Shown here: one piece after another, positions 55,261 through 63,751 of the stretch | How positions within the stretch are numbered: position 1 is the first letter of the stretch | Layout of the letters: each line of letters starts with the position of its first letter | NCBI GenBank assembly: GCA_028713915.1 | Contig: JAQTNK010000017.1 | Span: 1 to 64,000 of the forward strand | DNA: 64,000 bases | Origin: Rhodocyclaceae bacterium | GTDB lineage: Bacteria > Pseudomonadota > Gammaproteobacteria > Burkholderiales > Rhodocyclaceae | Direction of reading: 5' to 3' | Notes under the pieces: model-generated | Database searches by the model: none | Told to the model about the DNA's origin: nothing | What the model saw: the letters and a program-made list of their open reading frames with translations, nothing else | Made by a program: the position numbers and the translations under genes

Positions 55261-56226
55261 ATGCATTTATCACTTGTGGCCATCTTTCCCTCCCTCGCGT
55301 TTCTGCTCTGTGTTGCTCTATTGTCATGGCTGCTGCGGACAGGGCGTGCGCATGCTCTGGCGCTTGATGAGCCCAATCATCGCTCCTTGCATACGGCGCC
55401 GACGCCGCGCATCGGTGGGCTGGGAATTTTAGCGGGCGTGTTGCTGGCGATGGTTGGTGTCGGGGAAATCATGCTGGCATCGCTTATGCTGGGACTAGCA
55501 CTCGTTTCCTGGCTAGATGATCGAGGTCATGTATCGGTGCCGGTGCGCTTCGGGGTGCAATTCACGGCTGCCGTTGTCTGGGTAGGTTGCTTCGACCTGA
55601 ATCTGTGGTCGGCCGCGGTGCTGATCTCGCTGGTATGGATGACGAATCTTTACAACTTCATGGATGGATCAGATGGCTTGGCCGCAGGAATGGCGGTCTT
55701 TGGTTTCGGCGCCTACAGTGTCGCCGCCTGGCTGGGTGGCGATATGGCGATGACATTGTTGTGCGCTGCAATTGCCGCCGCAGCCTTAGGATTCTTACGG
55801 TTTAACTTTCCGCCAGCGCGCCTCTTCATGGGCGACGTGGGCTCGGTACCGCTTGGATTTGCGGCGGGGGCGCTGGGCTATCAGGGATGGTCGCTGTCGC
55901 TGTGGCCCTGGTGGTTTGCCCTGTTCGTCTTCTCTCCATTCGCGGTGGATGCGACGCTAACCCTCCTGCGTCGAGCCTTTCGGCGTGAGCGCGTATGGCA
56001 GGCGCATCGGGAACATTACTATCAGCGGCTGGTGCAGATGGGCTGGGGTCACCGCAAGACGGCGCTGGCGGAGTACGGCTTGATGCTGCTTGTTGCACTG
56101 TCGGCATTGGCGCTGGCGCGGATGAGCCTCACCGCGCAACTGGCCGGTCTGTCATGTTGGGGCGGGATGTACGCTCTGCTGGCATGGCGCATCGACCGTG
56201 CCTGGTTGGCATCGGGGCAGCGATGA
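55261..56226 (+). CDS. wbpL: Initiating sugar-phosphate transferase, WbpL/WecA family
   Basis: The 321-aa membrane enzyme transfers a HexNAc-1-phosphate to undecaprenyl phosphate. It has about nine to eleven helices and the family motifs YNFMDGSDGLAAG, RLFMGDVGSVPLGF and HREHYYQRL. It starts polymer assembly, probably with QuiNAc or FucNAc given the neighbours. It overlaps the wbpM-like gene by ATGA. Confidence 0.9.
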   Translation: MHLSLVAIFPSLAFLLCVALLSWLLRTGRAHALALDEPNHRSLHTAPTPRIGGLGILAGVLLAMVGVGEIMLASLMLGLALVSWLDDRGHVSVPVRFGVQFTAAVVWVGCFDLNLWSAAVLISLVWMTNLYNFMDGSDGLAAGMAVFGFGAYSVAAWLGGDMAMTLLCAAIAAAALGFLRFNFPPARLFMGDVGSVPLGFAAGALGYQGWSLSLWPWWFALFVFSPFAVDATLTLLRRAFRRERVWQAHREHYYQRLVQMGWGHRKTALAEYGLMLLVALSALALARMSLTAQLAGLSCWGGMYALLAWRIDRAWLASGQR

Positions 56227-58034
56227 ACGCACGAGCTCTTTTCGTATACGCGCATGATGTCGTTGCCGCTGCCGCCGCGTGGGCGATCGCCTATTGGCTG
56301 CGCTTCAATCTCGACGTGCCGCCACCTTATCGGGATGTGATGATCGACGCGCTGGGGCCGATGGTGGCTGTCCAGTCGATTTTCTTCCTCGTGTTCGGCC
56401 TCTATCGAGGCATGTGGCGCTTTGCCAGCCTGCCGGACCTGAAGCGCATCCTGATGGCGGCGGGACTCGGGTCGATGGCGGGACTGGCGCTGCTGTTCAT
56501 GCTGCACCGCCTGGACGATGTGCCGCGCTCCGTGCTGCTGCTTGATCCGCTGCTGCTGATCATGATGATGGGAGGCAGCCGCTTTTTCTATCGGGCGTGG
56601 AAAGACGGACATCTCTCATCACTGGATAATTTATCGGGCGAACCGGTGCTTGTGTTGGGTGCCGGCGACGCCGCGGCATCGCTGTTGCGTGATCTCAGGC
56701 ACAGCACGGATTGGCATGTCATTGGTTTATTGGATGATCGGCCGGAAATGGGCGGGCGCCAGATCAACGGCGTGACCATTCTCGGCCCGATATCGGAATG
56801 CCGCCGATGGGGCGGGCGCTTCGGTGCGGGAAAGGCGATCATCGCTATGCCTTCGGCCAGCCCGGCCCAACGGCGCCGCGCGGCGGAGCACGCGGTGGCG
56901 GCGGGGCTCAGCGTGCTGACGGTGCCGACCACTGCGGATATGCTTTCGGGAAAGATTTCGGTATCGCAAATCCGGCGGGTCGAACTTGAAGACTTGCTCG
57001 GGCGAGAACAGGTGCAACTCGACGATGAGGGCCTGCATCGGCTCCTGCAGGACAAGGTCGTGCTGGTCACTGGCGCCGGCGGCTCCATCGGCTCCGAATT
57101 GTGCCGTCAAATCGCGCGCTTTTCGCCGCGGCTACTGGTGTTCTACGAATTGTCGGAGTATGCGCTTTACGCGATGGAGCAGGAATTCGCGGGATGTTCC
57201 GTCGCCTGCGTGGTTGGCGATGTCAAGGACGCAGCGCGCCTTGCAGCGGTGTTCGCGCAGTACCGCCCCGACGTCGTCTTTCACGCCGCCGCCTACAAGC
57301 ACGTGCCGATGATGGAGAACGGCAACGCATGGCAGGCGGCGCGCAACAACGTGCTCGGTACCGTGCGGGTCGCGCGAGCCGCGCTGGACAGCGGCGTGGG
57401 CGAGTTTGTGTTGATCTCCACCGACAAGGCGGTGAATCCGACTAACGTCATGGGCTCTACGAAGCGGCTTGCGGAAATGGTCTGCCAAGCGCTGCAGGCC
57501 AGCAGCGCTACGACCCGCTTCGTCACCGTGCGCTTCGGCAACGTACTGGGTTCATCGGGCAGCGTGATCCCAAAGTTCCGCGAGCAAATCGCGAAAGGCG
57601 GCCCGGTGACAGTGACGCACCCGGACATCATCCGCTATTTCATGCTGATTCCCGAAGCCGCCCAGCTCGTCCTGCAGGCCGGCTTGATGGGGCGGGGCGG
57701 CGAGATTTTCGTCCTCGACATGGGCGAGCCGGTGAAGATTGTCGACCTGGCGCGTGACATGATCCGTCTTTCCGGATTCACTGAACATGACATTGGTATC
57801 ACTTTTTCCGGCTTGCGCCCCGGCGAAAAGCTCTACGAGGAGCTGCTCGCCGATGGCGAAGCGACGCTGCCGACACCGCATCCCAAACTGCGCATCGCCA
57901 AGCCGACAGAAGTTCCTGACAATGTTTGGCTGGCCGAACTCGAGGCGTGGCTTGCTCGGCCCCAACGCGACGAGATGGATGTCAAGACTGATCTCAAGCG
58001 TCTCGTGCCGGAATATTGCCCTGCTGTTCATTGA
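56223..58034 (+). CDS. wbpM: UDP-GlcNAc 4,6-dehydratase, WbpM-like membrane protein
   Basis: The 603-aa protein has four N-terminal membrane helices, a first nucleotide-binding domain (PVLVLGAGDAAASLL, about 140) and a second SDR domain (VTGAGGSIGSELCRQI, about 283). The active site reads S/T399-400, Met410, Lys414 (VNPTNVMGSTKR), the Ser-Met-Lys triad of WbpM in place of the usual Tyr. It makes UDP-4-keto-6-deoxy-GlcNAc for the WbpV-like reductase. Longer in-frame starts inside wbpL are rejected. Confidence 0.93.
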   Translation: MNARALFVYAHDVVAAAAAWAIAYWLRFNLDVPPPYRDVMIDALGPMVAVQSIFFLVFGLYRGMWRFASLPDLKRILMAAGLGSMAGLALLFMLHRLDDVPRSVLLLDPLLLIMMMGGSRFFYRAWKDGHLSSLDNLSGEPVLVLGAGDAAASLLRDLRHSTDWHVIGLLDDRPEMGGRQINGVTILGPISECRRWGGRFGAGKAIIAMPSASPAQRRRAAEHAVAAGLSVLTVPTTADMLSGKISVSQIRRVELEDLLGREQVQLDDEGLHRLLQDKVVLVTGAGGSIGSELCRQIARFSPRLLVFYELSEYALYAMEQEFAGCSVACVVGDVKDAARLAAVFAQYRPDVVFHAAAYKHVPMMENGNAWQAARNNVLGTVRVARAALDSGVGEFVLISTDKAVNPTNVMGSTKRLAEMVCQALQASSATTRFVTVRFGNVLGSSGSVIPKFREQIAKGGPVTVTHPDIIRYFMLIPEAAQLVLQAGLMGRGGEIFVLDMGEPVKIVDLARDMIRLSGFTEHDIGITFSGLRPGEKLYEELLADGEATLPTPHPKLRIAKPTEVPDNVWLAELEAWLARPQRDEMDVKTDLKRLVPEYCPAVH

Positions 58035-58121
58035 CAGTGTCGTAGCCGCGGCGTTGATGGCCGCCGACAGAGGCACCAACCGAGCATCGGGATTCTTCGC
58101 CGCTCAAGGTAGACTGTGGCA

Positions 58122-58958
58122 ATGGCCACCTATGCAATCGGCGACATCCAAGGCTGCTACGACCCGCTGCGCCGCCTTCTCGACTACATCGGCTTCGATG
58201 CCGCCGACGACCGCCTCTGGTTCGTCGGCGACCTCGTCAATCGCGGCCCGCAATCGCTGGAGGTGCTGCGCTTCGTGCGCTCGCTGGGCGACGCCGCGCT
58301 CGTCGTGCTCGGCAACCACGATCTCCATCTGGTCATGCAGGCCGAGGGCTTCGGCAAGGCGAGCAAGGAAGATACGCTGGCCGACGTGCTGGCGGTGCCC
58401 GACTGCGCGGAGTTGATGGCCTGGCTGCGCGCCTGGCCGCTGTTCCACGTCGAGGGCGAGTACGCGATGGTGCATGCCGGTCTCCTGCCGCAATGGACGG
58501 TAGCGCAGGCGCAGGCGCTGTCCGACGAAGCGCACGCCGCGCTGGTTGCGCCGGACTACAAGGACTTCCTTTCCCACATGTGGGGCTCCGAGCCGGCGGC
58601 ATGGCGCGACGATCTCGCCGGCTGGGACCGGCTGCGCGTCGTCGTCAATGCGATGACCCGCATGCGCTTCTGCACGCCCGACGGCACGATGGAATTTCGC
58701 GCCAGCGGCGCCAAGGGGCCACCCGAGCGCGGGCCCGCCGGCTGCGTGCCGTGGTTCGATGCGCCGGGCCGCGCCAGCGCCGACCATACGCTGGTCTGCG
58801 GCCACTGGTCGGCGCTGGGCTTCAGGCAGGCTGAGAATCTGCTGGCGCTGGACTCGGGCTGTCTATGGGGAGGCAGCCTGACGGCAGTGCGCCTTGAAGA
58901 TCGTCGGGTATTCCAACTGCCGTGTCGGCGCCAGGTCGAGCCAAGCGGCTGGCAATGA
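58122..58958 (+). CDS. apaH: Symmetrical bis(5'-nucleosyl)-tetraphosphatase
   Basis: The 278-aa metallophosphatase splits Ap4A into two ADP. It has GDIQGCYDPL, FVGDLVNRGPQS, VLGNHDLHL and the ApaH-specific WLRAWPLFHVEGEYAMVHAG. ATG 58122 is chosen over a GTG two codons earlier. Composition returns to the high-GC background. Its 3' end overlaps the convergent acyltransferase reading frame by 137 bp. Confidence 0.94.
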   Translation: MATYAIGDIQGCYDPLRRLLDYIGFDAADDRLWFVGDLVNRGPQSLEVLRFVRSLGDAALVVLGNHDLHLVMQAEGFGKASKEDTLADVLAVPDCAELMAWLRAWPLFHVEGEYAMVHAGLLPQWTVAQAQALSDEAHAALVAPDYKDFLSHMWGSEPAAWRDDLAGWDRLRVVVNAMTRMRFCTPDGTMEFRASGAKGPPERGPAGCVPWFDAPGRASADHTLVCGHWSALGFRQAENLLALDSGCLWGGSLTAVRLEDRRVFQLPCRRQVEPSGWQ

Positions 58959-59652
58959 GCGTGTGGGCGCGGTGCGCCAGCTGGCGCCTGTCCAGTCCGG
59001 CAGGATCGACGGCCGACAGGAAGGCGACATGGACGGTGAGTCCCGAGGCGGTGACGATGGCGCGCAGGCTCTGCCACAAGGTGGTTTCGCCGACGTAGGC
59101 TGCCGCCGGCGATGCCTTGCCGTCGCGCCCGGTGTAGCGCAAAGCCACCGGCAGCACCGGCGTACCCGCTTCGATGGCCGACTCGAACAGTGCGCTGTGG
59201 AAGGGCAGAACGGCGTCGCCGCACGTCGTCGTGCCTTCGGGATAGACGCCGACGCGCGTGCGGCGGCGGAGCGCGCGGACCAGGCATTCCTTCGTGCGCA
59301 TGGCGGCGGTGCGGCTGCCCCGTTCGAGAAAAATCGTTTCGGTGCGCGTGCTGAACCAGCCGATGACCGGCCAGTGGCGGACGTCGTCCTTGGAAACGAA
59401 AGCCGTCGGCGCCAGCGCGTTGATGGCGTAGATGTCCAGCCACGAAATGTGGTTCGCGACCAGAAGCCCGCTGCCCGGCGTGGCGCCCGCCACGCGCAGG
59501 CGCACGCCCAGCGTATCGAGCAGCTGGCGCGACCAGCGCGCCTTCAGGGCGCGCTGGGTTGTCAGGGAAAGAAAGCCGAACGTGCACACCACCGTCGCCA
59601 CGCCCCACAGCAGATGCAGGGCGAGGCGCGCGAGGCGGAAGACGGCGCGCAA
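58822..59652 (-). CDS. olsA: PlsC-type lysophospholipid acyltransferase, OlsA candidate
   Basis: The 276-aa membrane-associated protein has an N-terminal helix (LALHLLWGVATVVCTFGFLSL), the acyltransferase motif NHISWLD (H-x4-D), ERGSRTAAM and YPEGTTT. Next to the OlsB-like gene it would acylate lyso-ornithine lipid. The start is uncertain: TTG 59652, or a CTG at 59673 overlapping the upstream stop. The last 45 or so codons run antisense into apaH. Confidence 0.75.
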   Translation of the reverse strand: MRAVFRLARLALHLLWGVATVVCTFGFLSLTTQRALKARWSRQLLDTLGVRLRVAGATPGSGLLVANHISWLDIYAINALAPTAFVSKDDVRHWPVIGWFSTRTETIFLERGSRTAAMRTKECLVRALRRRTRVGVYPEGTTTCGDAVLPFHSALFESAIEAGTPVLPVALRYTGRDGKASPAAAYVGETTLWQSLRAIVTASGLTVHVAFLSAVDPAGLDRRQLAHRAHTLIASRLARPGADTAVGIPDDLQGALPSGCLPIDSPSPAPADSQPA

Positions 59653-59669
59653 TTCGACGAAGACGACTC

Positions 59670-60437
59670 TCAGCTTTGGCGCTCCACGAAATGGCGCGAA
59701 TAGCGGCTGTCGACGCGCGCCATGGGCATCATGATGAGCAGGTCGGCGGTATTGAAATCCGGGTCCCACGCCGGTTCGCCGCAGATCCAGGCGCCGGCGC
59801 GCAAGTAGCCTTTGAGCAGCGGCGGGACTTCGGGCTGCTCGGCCGGACTGATGCGTTCCAGGGGCAGCGGGCAGCGCGGGAAGACGCGGTATTCGGGCGG
59901 CGCCATGTGCGTTTCGGCGAGACGCTCGTAGATTCCTGCGGCGTTGTGGCCGCCGTCGCGCATGCCGATGCTGGCGCACCCGATCAGGTACTCATAGCCG
60001 TTCTGCTGCATGTAGCGGGCGAGCCCCGACCACAGCAGCGCGATGGTCGCGCCGGTGCGGTAGTCGGCGTCGATGCACGAGCGGCCCAGTTCGACCATGC
60101 GCGAGCGCAAGTGCGCAAGCCGCGTCAGGTAGAACTCGCTCTCGGAATAGTAGCTGCCGACCTCCGCTGCGCCTTCGGGCGAGAGGATGCGGTAGGTGCC
60201 GACGATGCGGCCGTTGTCCTCGTCGCGGACGATCAGATGCTCGCAATAAGGGTCGTAGAGGTCGCGGTCGACGCCCGGCGTGCGGGACGGCAGGCGGGCG
60301 CCCATTTCGTCGGCGAAGACGCGCCAGCGCAGCTTCTGGGCTTCGAGGATTTCGCTCTCGCTCTCGGCGAGGGCAACGTGCAGGCTGGGTCTGCGGCGAC
60401 CGGCGGACTCCCGCCGGCCAGGAACCAGATGTTCCAT
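59670..60437 (-). CDS. olsB: GNAT-fold acyltransferase, OlsB-like
   Basis: The 255-aa protein fits the ornithine-acyl-ACP N-acyltransferase/hemolysin-like group: LRWRVFADEMGARLP, DPYCEHLIVRD, VELGRSCIDADYRTG and YLIGCASIGMRDGGHNAAGIYERL. OlsB makes lyso-ornithine lipid from ornithine and a 3-hydroxyacyl-ACP. Pairing with a PlsC-type gene directly downstream supports an ornithine lipid operon. An alternative is a related aminoacyl-lipid enzyme. Confidence 0.78.
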   Translation of the reverse strand: MEHLVPGRRESAGRRRPSLHVALAESESEILEAQKLRWRVFADEMGARLPSRTPGVDRDLYDPYCEHLIVRDEDNGRIVGTYRILSPEGAAEVGSYYSESEFYLTRLAHLRSRMVELGRSCIDADYRTGATIALLWSGLARYMQQNGYEYLIGCASIGMRDGGHNAAGIYERLAETHMAPPEYRVFPRCPLPLERISPAEQPEVPPLLKGYLRAGAWICGEPAWDPDFNTADLLIMMPMARVDSRYSRHFVERQS

Positions 60438-60522
60438 GAGTGCTCCTTGTCGTCGATGATGGACGGGAACACTCTAAGAAGCTCGCGTTGCCTGCTTGTT
60501 GCGCCTCGGTTGCGGTTAGGTT

Positions 60523-60978
60523 TCAGTGCGACACGCGCGTCGCGCCGCGGCCGGACAGCACGCGCACGCGTTCGCCGGGGCGGAATTCCTCGTCGGCTTC
60601 CTGGGTGACGGCGATCAACTGCCCATTGTCGAGCTTGACGGTGATCTCGAGGCCGGCCGCTTTGCTGACGTGGCCTTCGATGGCGTTTCCGGCCATGCCG
60701 CCGGCGACCGCGCCGAGCACCGAGCCGATGGTGCTGCCCCGGCCGCCGCCCACGTTGCTGCCTGCCACGCCGCCGACGATGCCGCCGGCGAGCGCGCCGA
60801 CCGGCGTTTTTTCGCCCTCGATGGTCACCGGCCGCACGCTTTCGACGACGCCCATGCGCACCACCATTTCGCCGCGTGCCTGGGATTGGGAATAGCTCGA
60901 ACCGGACTGGCTGCCGGCGCATCCCGCCAGCGCCAGGAGCGCGGCAGAAAAGACTGCAAGGGTACGTAAGTTGGTCAT
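60523..60978 (-). CDS. Glycine-zipper outer membrane lipoprotein, SlyB-like
   Basis: The 151-aa protein has a signal peptide with lipobox LLALAGC (Cys20), a glycine-zipper region (residues about 62-110, GALAGGIVGGVAGSN onward) and a C-terminal beta-rich domain (EITVKLDNGQLIAVTQEADEEFRPGERVRV). This fits SlyB/Pcp lipoproteins of the outer membrane. The chosen ATG has an AGAGGA site; the longer frame is unsupported. It is 11 bp after the kinase gene. Confidence 0.9.
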   Translation of the reverse strand: MTNLRTLAVFSAALLALAGCAGSQSGSSYSQSQARGEMVVRMGVVESVRPVTIEGEKTPVGALAGGIVGGVAGSNVGGGRGSTIGSVLGAVAGGMAGNAIEGHVSKAAGLEITVKLDNGQLIAVTQEADEEFRPGERVRVLSGRGATRVSH

Positions 60979-60989
60979 CGCATTTCCTC

Positions 60990-61925
60990 TCAAAGTTGCT
61001 CGCCGAACGCGGAACGGAAGCGCTCCGCGATTTCGGCTCGTGTCGGCTTGTGGTTCTGACCGCCGCGGTGCGCGATCTTGATCGACCCCATGAGTGAAGC
61101 GAGCCGGCCTGTCTTCAGCCACGGCCAGCCCTGGGCAATGCCGTAGAGCAGGCCGGCGCGGTAGGCGTCGCCGCACCCCGTCGGGTCGACAAGTTCATCC
61201 GCTTTAACGCTTGGAACGATGAGGCGTTGACCATCGCTGTAGATCTCCGAACCGTTGGCGCCCAACGTCACGATCAACGCCTTGACTTCATGCGCCAGGT
61301 CTTCGATCGAACGTCCGGTGCGTTCGGCCAGCAGTTTGGCTTCGTAGTCATTGACCGTGCAGTAGTCGGCGAGTTGCAGGAAGTCCAGCAGTTCGACGCC
61401 GTCGAACATCGGCAGCCCCTGGCCGGGATCGAAGATGAAGGGAATGCCGGCGGCGCGCAGGTCGCGGGCATGGTCGAGCATGCCCTGGCGGCCGTCCGGG
61501 GAAATGATCGCCAGCTTGACGCCGTCCGCCTCGGCAATGCTATTGGCATGGGACTGGTTCATGGCGCCGGGGTGGAAGGCGGTAATCTGGTTGTCGTCCA
61601 GATCGGTGGTGATGAAAGCCTGCGCCGTGAAGCTGCCGGCCATTTCCTTGACGTGGCGGGCGTCGAGCTGGAGGTGGCGCAGGCGTTGCAGGTAAGGGCC
61701 GCTGTCGTCGCCGATGGTGGCCATGATGAGCGGGTCGCCTTCCAGCAGCCGCAAGTTGTAGGCGATGTTGCCGGCGCAGCCGCCGTACTCGCGGCGCATG
61801 TCGGGAACGAGAAAGGCGACGTTGAGAATATGGATCTGCTCGGGCAGGATGTGGTTCTTGAAGCGGTCGTGAAACACCATGATGGTGTCGTAGGCGAGAG
61901 ATCCGCAGATGAGGGTCTTGGACAT
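60990..61925 (-). CDS. PfkB-family carbohydrate (adenosine-type) kinase
   Basis: The 311-aa kinase has the N-terminal EYGGCAGNIAYNL (PfkB signature 1 region), and the anion-hole signature VDPTGCGDAYRAGLLYG with the catalytic Asp. The overall look is that of proteins annotated as adenosine or sugar kinase in proteobacteria. The physiological substrate is not known. Its start is 6 bp after the DUF3426 gene stop. Confidence 0.88.
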   Translation of the reverse strand: MSKTLICGSLAYDTIMVFHDRFKNHILPEQIHILNVAFLVPDMRREYGGCAGNIAYNLRLLEGDPLIMATIGDDSGPYLQRLRHLQLDARHVKEMAGSFTAQAFITTDLDDNQITAFHPGAMNQSHANSIAEADGVKLAIISPDGRQGMLDHARDLRAAGIPFIFDPGQGLPMFDGVELLDFLQLADYCTVNDYEAKLLAERTGRSIEDLAHEVKALIVTLGANGSEIYSDGQRLIVPSVKADELVDPTGCGDAYRAGLLYGIAQGWPWLKTGRLASLMGSIKIAHRGGQNHKPTRAEIAERFRSAFGEQL

Positions 61926-61931
61926 GGTCGG

Positions 61932-62852
61932 TCAGGGGTAGAAGAGATAAAGCTGGTAGCCGGCGGCTGGAATGCCGGGAGCGTCGACGGCGAGATTGAC
62001 GGCGAGATCGGCATTGGCGCCGAAGCCGGCGGCGCTGAGCGCCTGCGGCGCCAGGTAATCCGCGGGCGACAGCACGCGCCGCACCAGCGGCTGGTCGCCG
62101 GTGTCGGTGAGCGTGAGTTCCAGGTCCGGGTACTGCTGGGCGAAGGGCGCGCGATTCTTCAGCGTCGCCGACAGCGTCAGCGTGCCGCCAGGATCGGGCG
62201 ACAGGCTCGAGGTTTCGATGCCGATGAGTTCAGGCTTGCGCGGCAGCGAGACTTCGCAGCCCAGCGATTCGCAGATGGCAACGAGCGTGGGTCTTGTCGC
62301 CGGATACAAGACGGAAATCTCGGTGCGAAAGTGCATTGCCGCTTGCGCCGCGAACGTCATCAGCGCCGTCGCGCAGCCCAGCGCCCAGGGCCAGGCGCGG
62401 CGGCGGGGTTCCTCGTGCAGCAATGGCTCCAAGGCCGGCGGGGCTTCCGGGGCGATCTCGTCGCGGGACTCGTCGACAGGCGCGGCGGTCGGAACGATGT
62501 CCGTAGCGGTGCGGGCCGATGCCGCCGGTTCCGCGGCGGGCTCGGTCGCATCGTCGGCAGGTTCGGCTTCAATGACCGCTGCGGCAGTATCGACCGCGGC
62601 GGCATCGGCTTCAGCGTCGTCCGCCGCGCATGATCGAGCATCCGCGATCGGCTCCGCACCGGCCACGGCGGCGGCTTCAACTGCCGGCGGCGCAAGAGGT
62701 TCGAGCGACGGTGGCGGTGCCGCCTCGATCAGGGTATCGAGCGCATTGAAGGTTTCCTGGCACTGGCCGCAGCGCACGCGGCCCTGGCGTGCCTTCAGCT
62801 GCTCGGGCGTGACGCGGAAAGTCGTCGTGCAATGCGGGCAGCGGGTCAGCAT
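61932..62852 (-). CDS. Zinc-ribbon and DUF3426 domain membrane protein
   Basis: The 306-aa protein begins with an MJ0042-type zinc ribbon (CPHC at residues 5-8 and CGQC about 20 later), then a long Pro/Ala/Glu-rich linker (residues about 42-160), one membrane helix (AWPWALGCATALMTFAAQAAM) and a C-terminal DUF3426 domain on the far side. It is usually encoded after prmA in betaproteobacteria. Function unknown. It overlaps prmA by 7 bp. Confidence 0.88.
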   Translation of the reverse strand: MLTRCPHCTTTFRVTPEQLKARQGRVRCGQCQETFNALDTLIEAAPPPSLEPLAPPAVEAAAVAGAEPIADARSCAADDAEADAAAVDTAAAVIEAEPADDATEPAAEPAASARTATDIVPTAAPVDESRDEIAPEAPPALEPLLHEEPRRRAWPWALGCATALMTFAAQAAMHFRTEISVLYPATRPTLVAICESLGCEVSLPRKPELIGIETSSLSPDPGGTLTLSATLKNRAPFAQQYPDLELTLTDTGDQPLVRRVLSPADYLAPQALSAAGFGANADLAVNLAVDAPGIPAAGYQLYLFYP

Positions 62853-63748
62853 GGCGCCCGCATTCCTTCAAGCCTGACCCAGCCTTCCTGCGCGGCGCCG
62901 ACCTGCAAGTCGAGCCACGGCGCGTAGGCCTCGATGACGAGTTGGGCCTGGGTTTCCAGCACGCCGGACAGCGCGATGCGGCCGCCCGGCGCCACGCGGC
63001 CGGAGAGCAGCGGCGCCAAGACGCAAAGCGGGTTGGTGAGGATGTTGGCGACGACGCGATCGAAGGTTTCCGTCAGCGCCTGGCGCGTCTGGCGCAGCTC
63101 GATGGCGACGCCGTTGCGCTCGGCGTTGTCGCGCGCGGCGACGAGGGCGTTGTCGTCGATGTCGACGCCGAGGACGCTGGCGGCGCCGAGCTTCGCCGCG
63201 GCGATGCCGAGAATGCCCGAGCCGCAGCCGTAGTCGAGGACGGTTTCCTGGCCGGCAATGTTGGCGCAGAGCCATTCCAGGCACAGCCGGGTAGTCGGGT
63301 GGGATCCGGTGCCGAAAGCCATGCCGGGGTCGAGTTCCAGGCAGATGGCGGCGGGGTCGGGCGCGCTGTGCCAGGACGGCACGATCCAGAGCCGCTCGTT
63401 GATGCGAATCGGCTCGAACTGCGCTTGCGTGAGTTGAACCCAGTTCTCCTCGGCGACGTCGGCGAGTTCGATTTCCGGCAGGTCGAGGATGCCGACTTCG
63501 CGGCAAGCGGCGGCGATGCGCCCGATCAGGTCGCCATGGCTTTCCATCGGCTCGAACAGGGCAACGACGCGGCTCGTCGCCCAGAGCGGCGCCGCCGGGC
63601 AGCCGGGCTCGCCGAACTGCGGAGTCTCGCGCTCGGTGCCGGCGTCGGCATCCTCGATGCTGACCGACAGCGCGCCGCGGCCGAGCAGCGCTTCCGAAAG
63701 CGCCTCGGCGTGGGCGGCGTCAGTCAGCAGCGCGGCGCTGATCCACAC
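62846..63748 (-). CDS. prmA: Ribosomal protein L11 methyltransferase
   Basis: The 300-aa SAM enzyme trimethylates ribosomal protein L11. It has the N-terminal recognition domain (about 1-85), GMAFGTGSHPTTRLCLEWL, and the SAM motif VLDYGCGSGILGIAAAKLGA. Length and start are normal. It lies 3 bp after accC, as in many proteobacteria. Confidence 0.95.
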   Translation of the reverse strand: MWISAALLTDAAHAEALSEALLGRGALSVSIEDADAGTERETPQFGEPGCPAAPLWATSRVVALFEPMESHGDLIGRIAAACREVGILDLPEIELADVAEENWVQLTQAQFEPIRINERLWIVPSWHSAPDPAAICLELDPGMAFGTGSHPTTRLCLEWLCANIAGQETVLDYGCGSGILGIAAAKLGAASVLGVDIDDNALVAARDNAERNGVAIELRQTRQALTETFDRVVANILTNPLCVLAPLLSGRVAPGGRIALSGVLETQAQLVIEAYAPWLDLQVGAAQEGWVRLEGMRAPC

Positions 63749-63751
63749 GGA

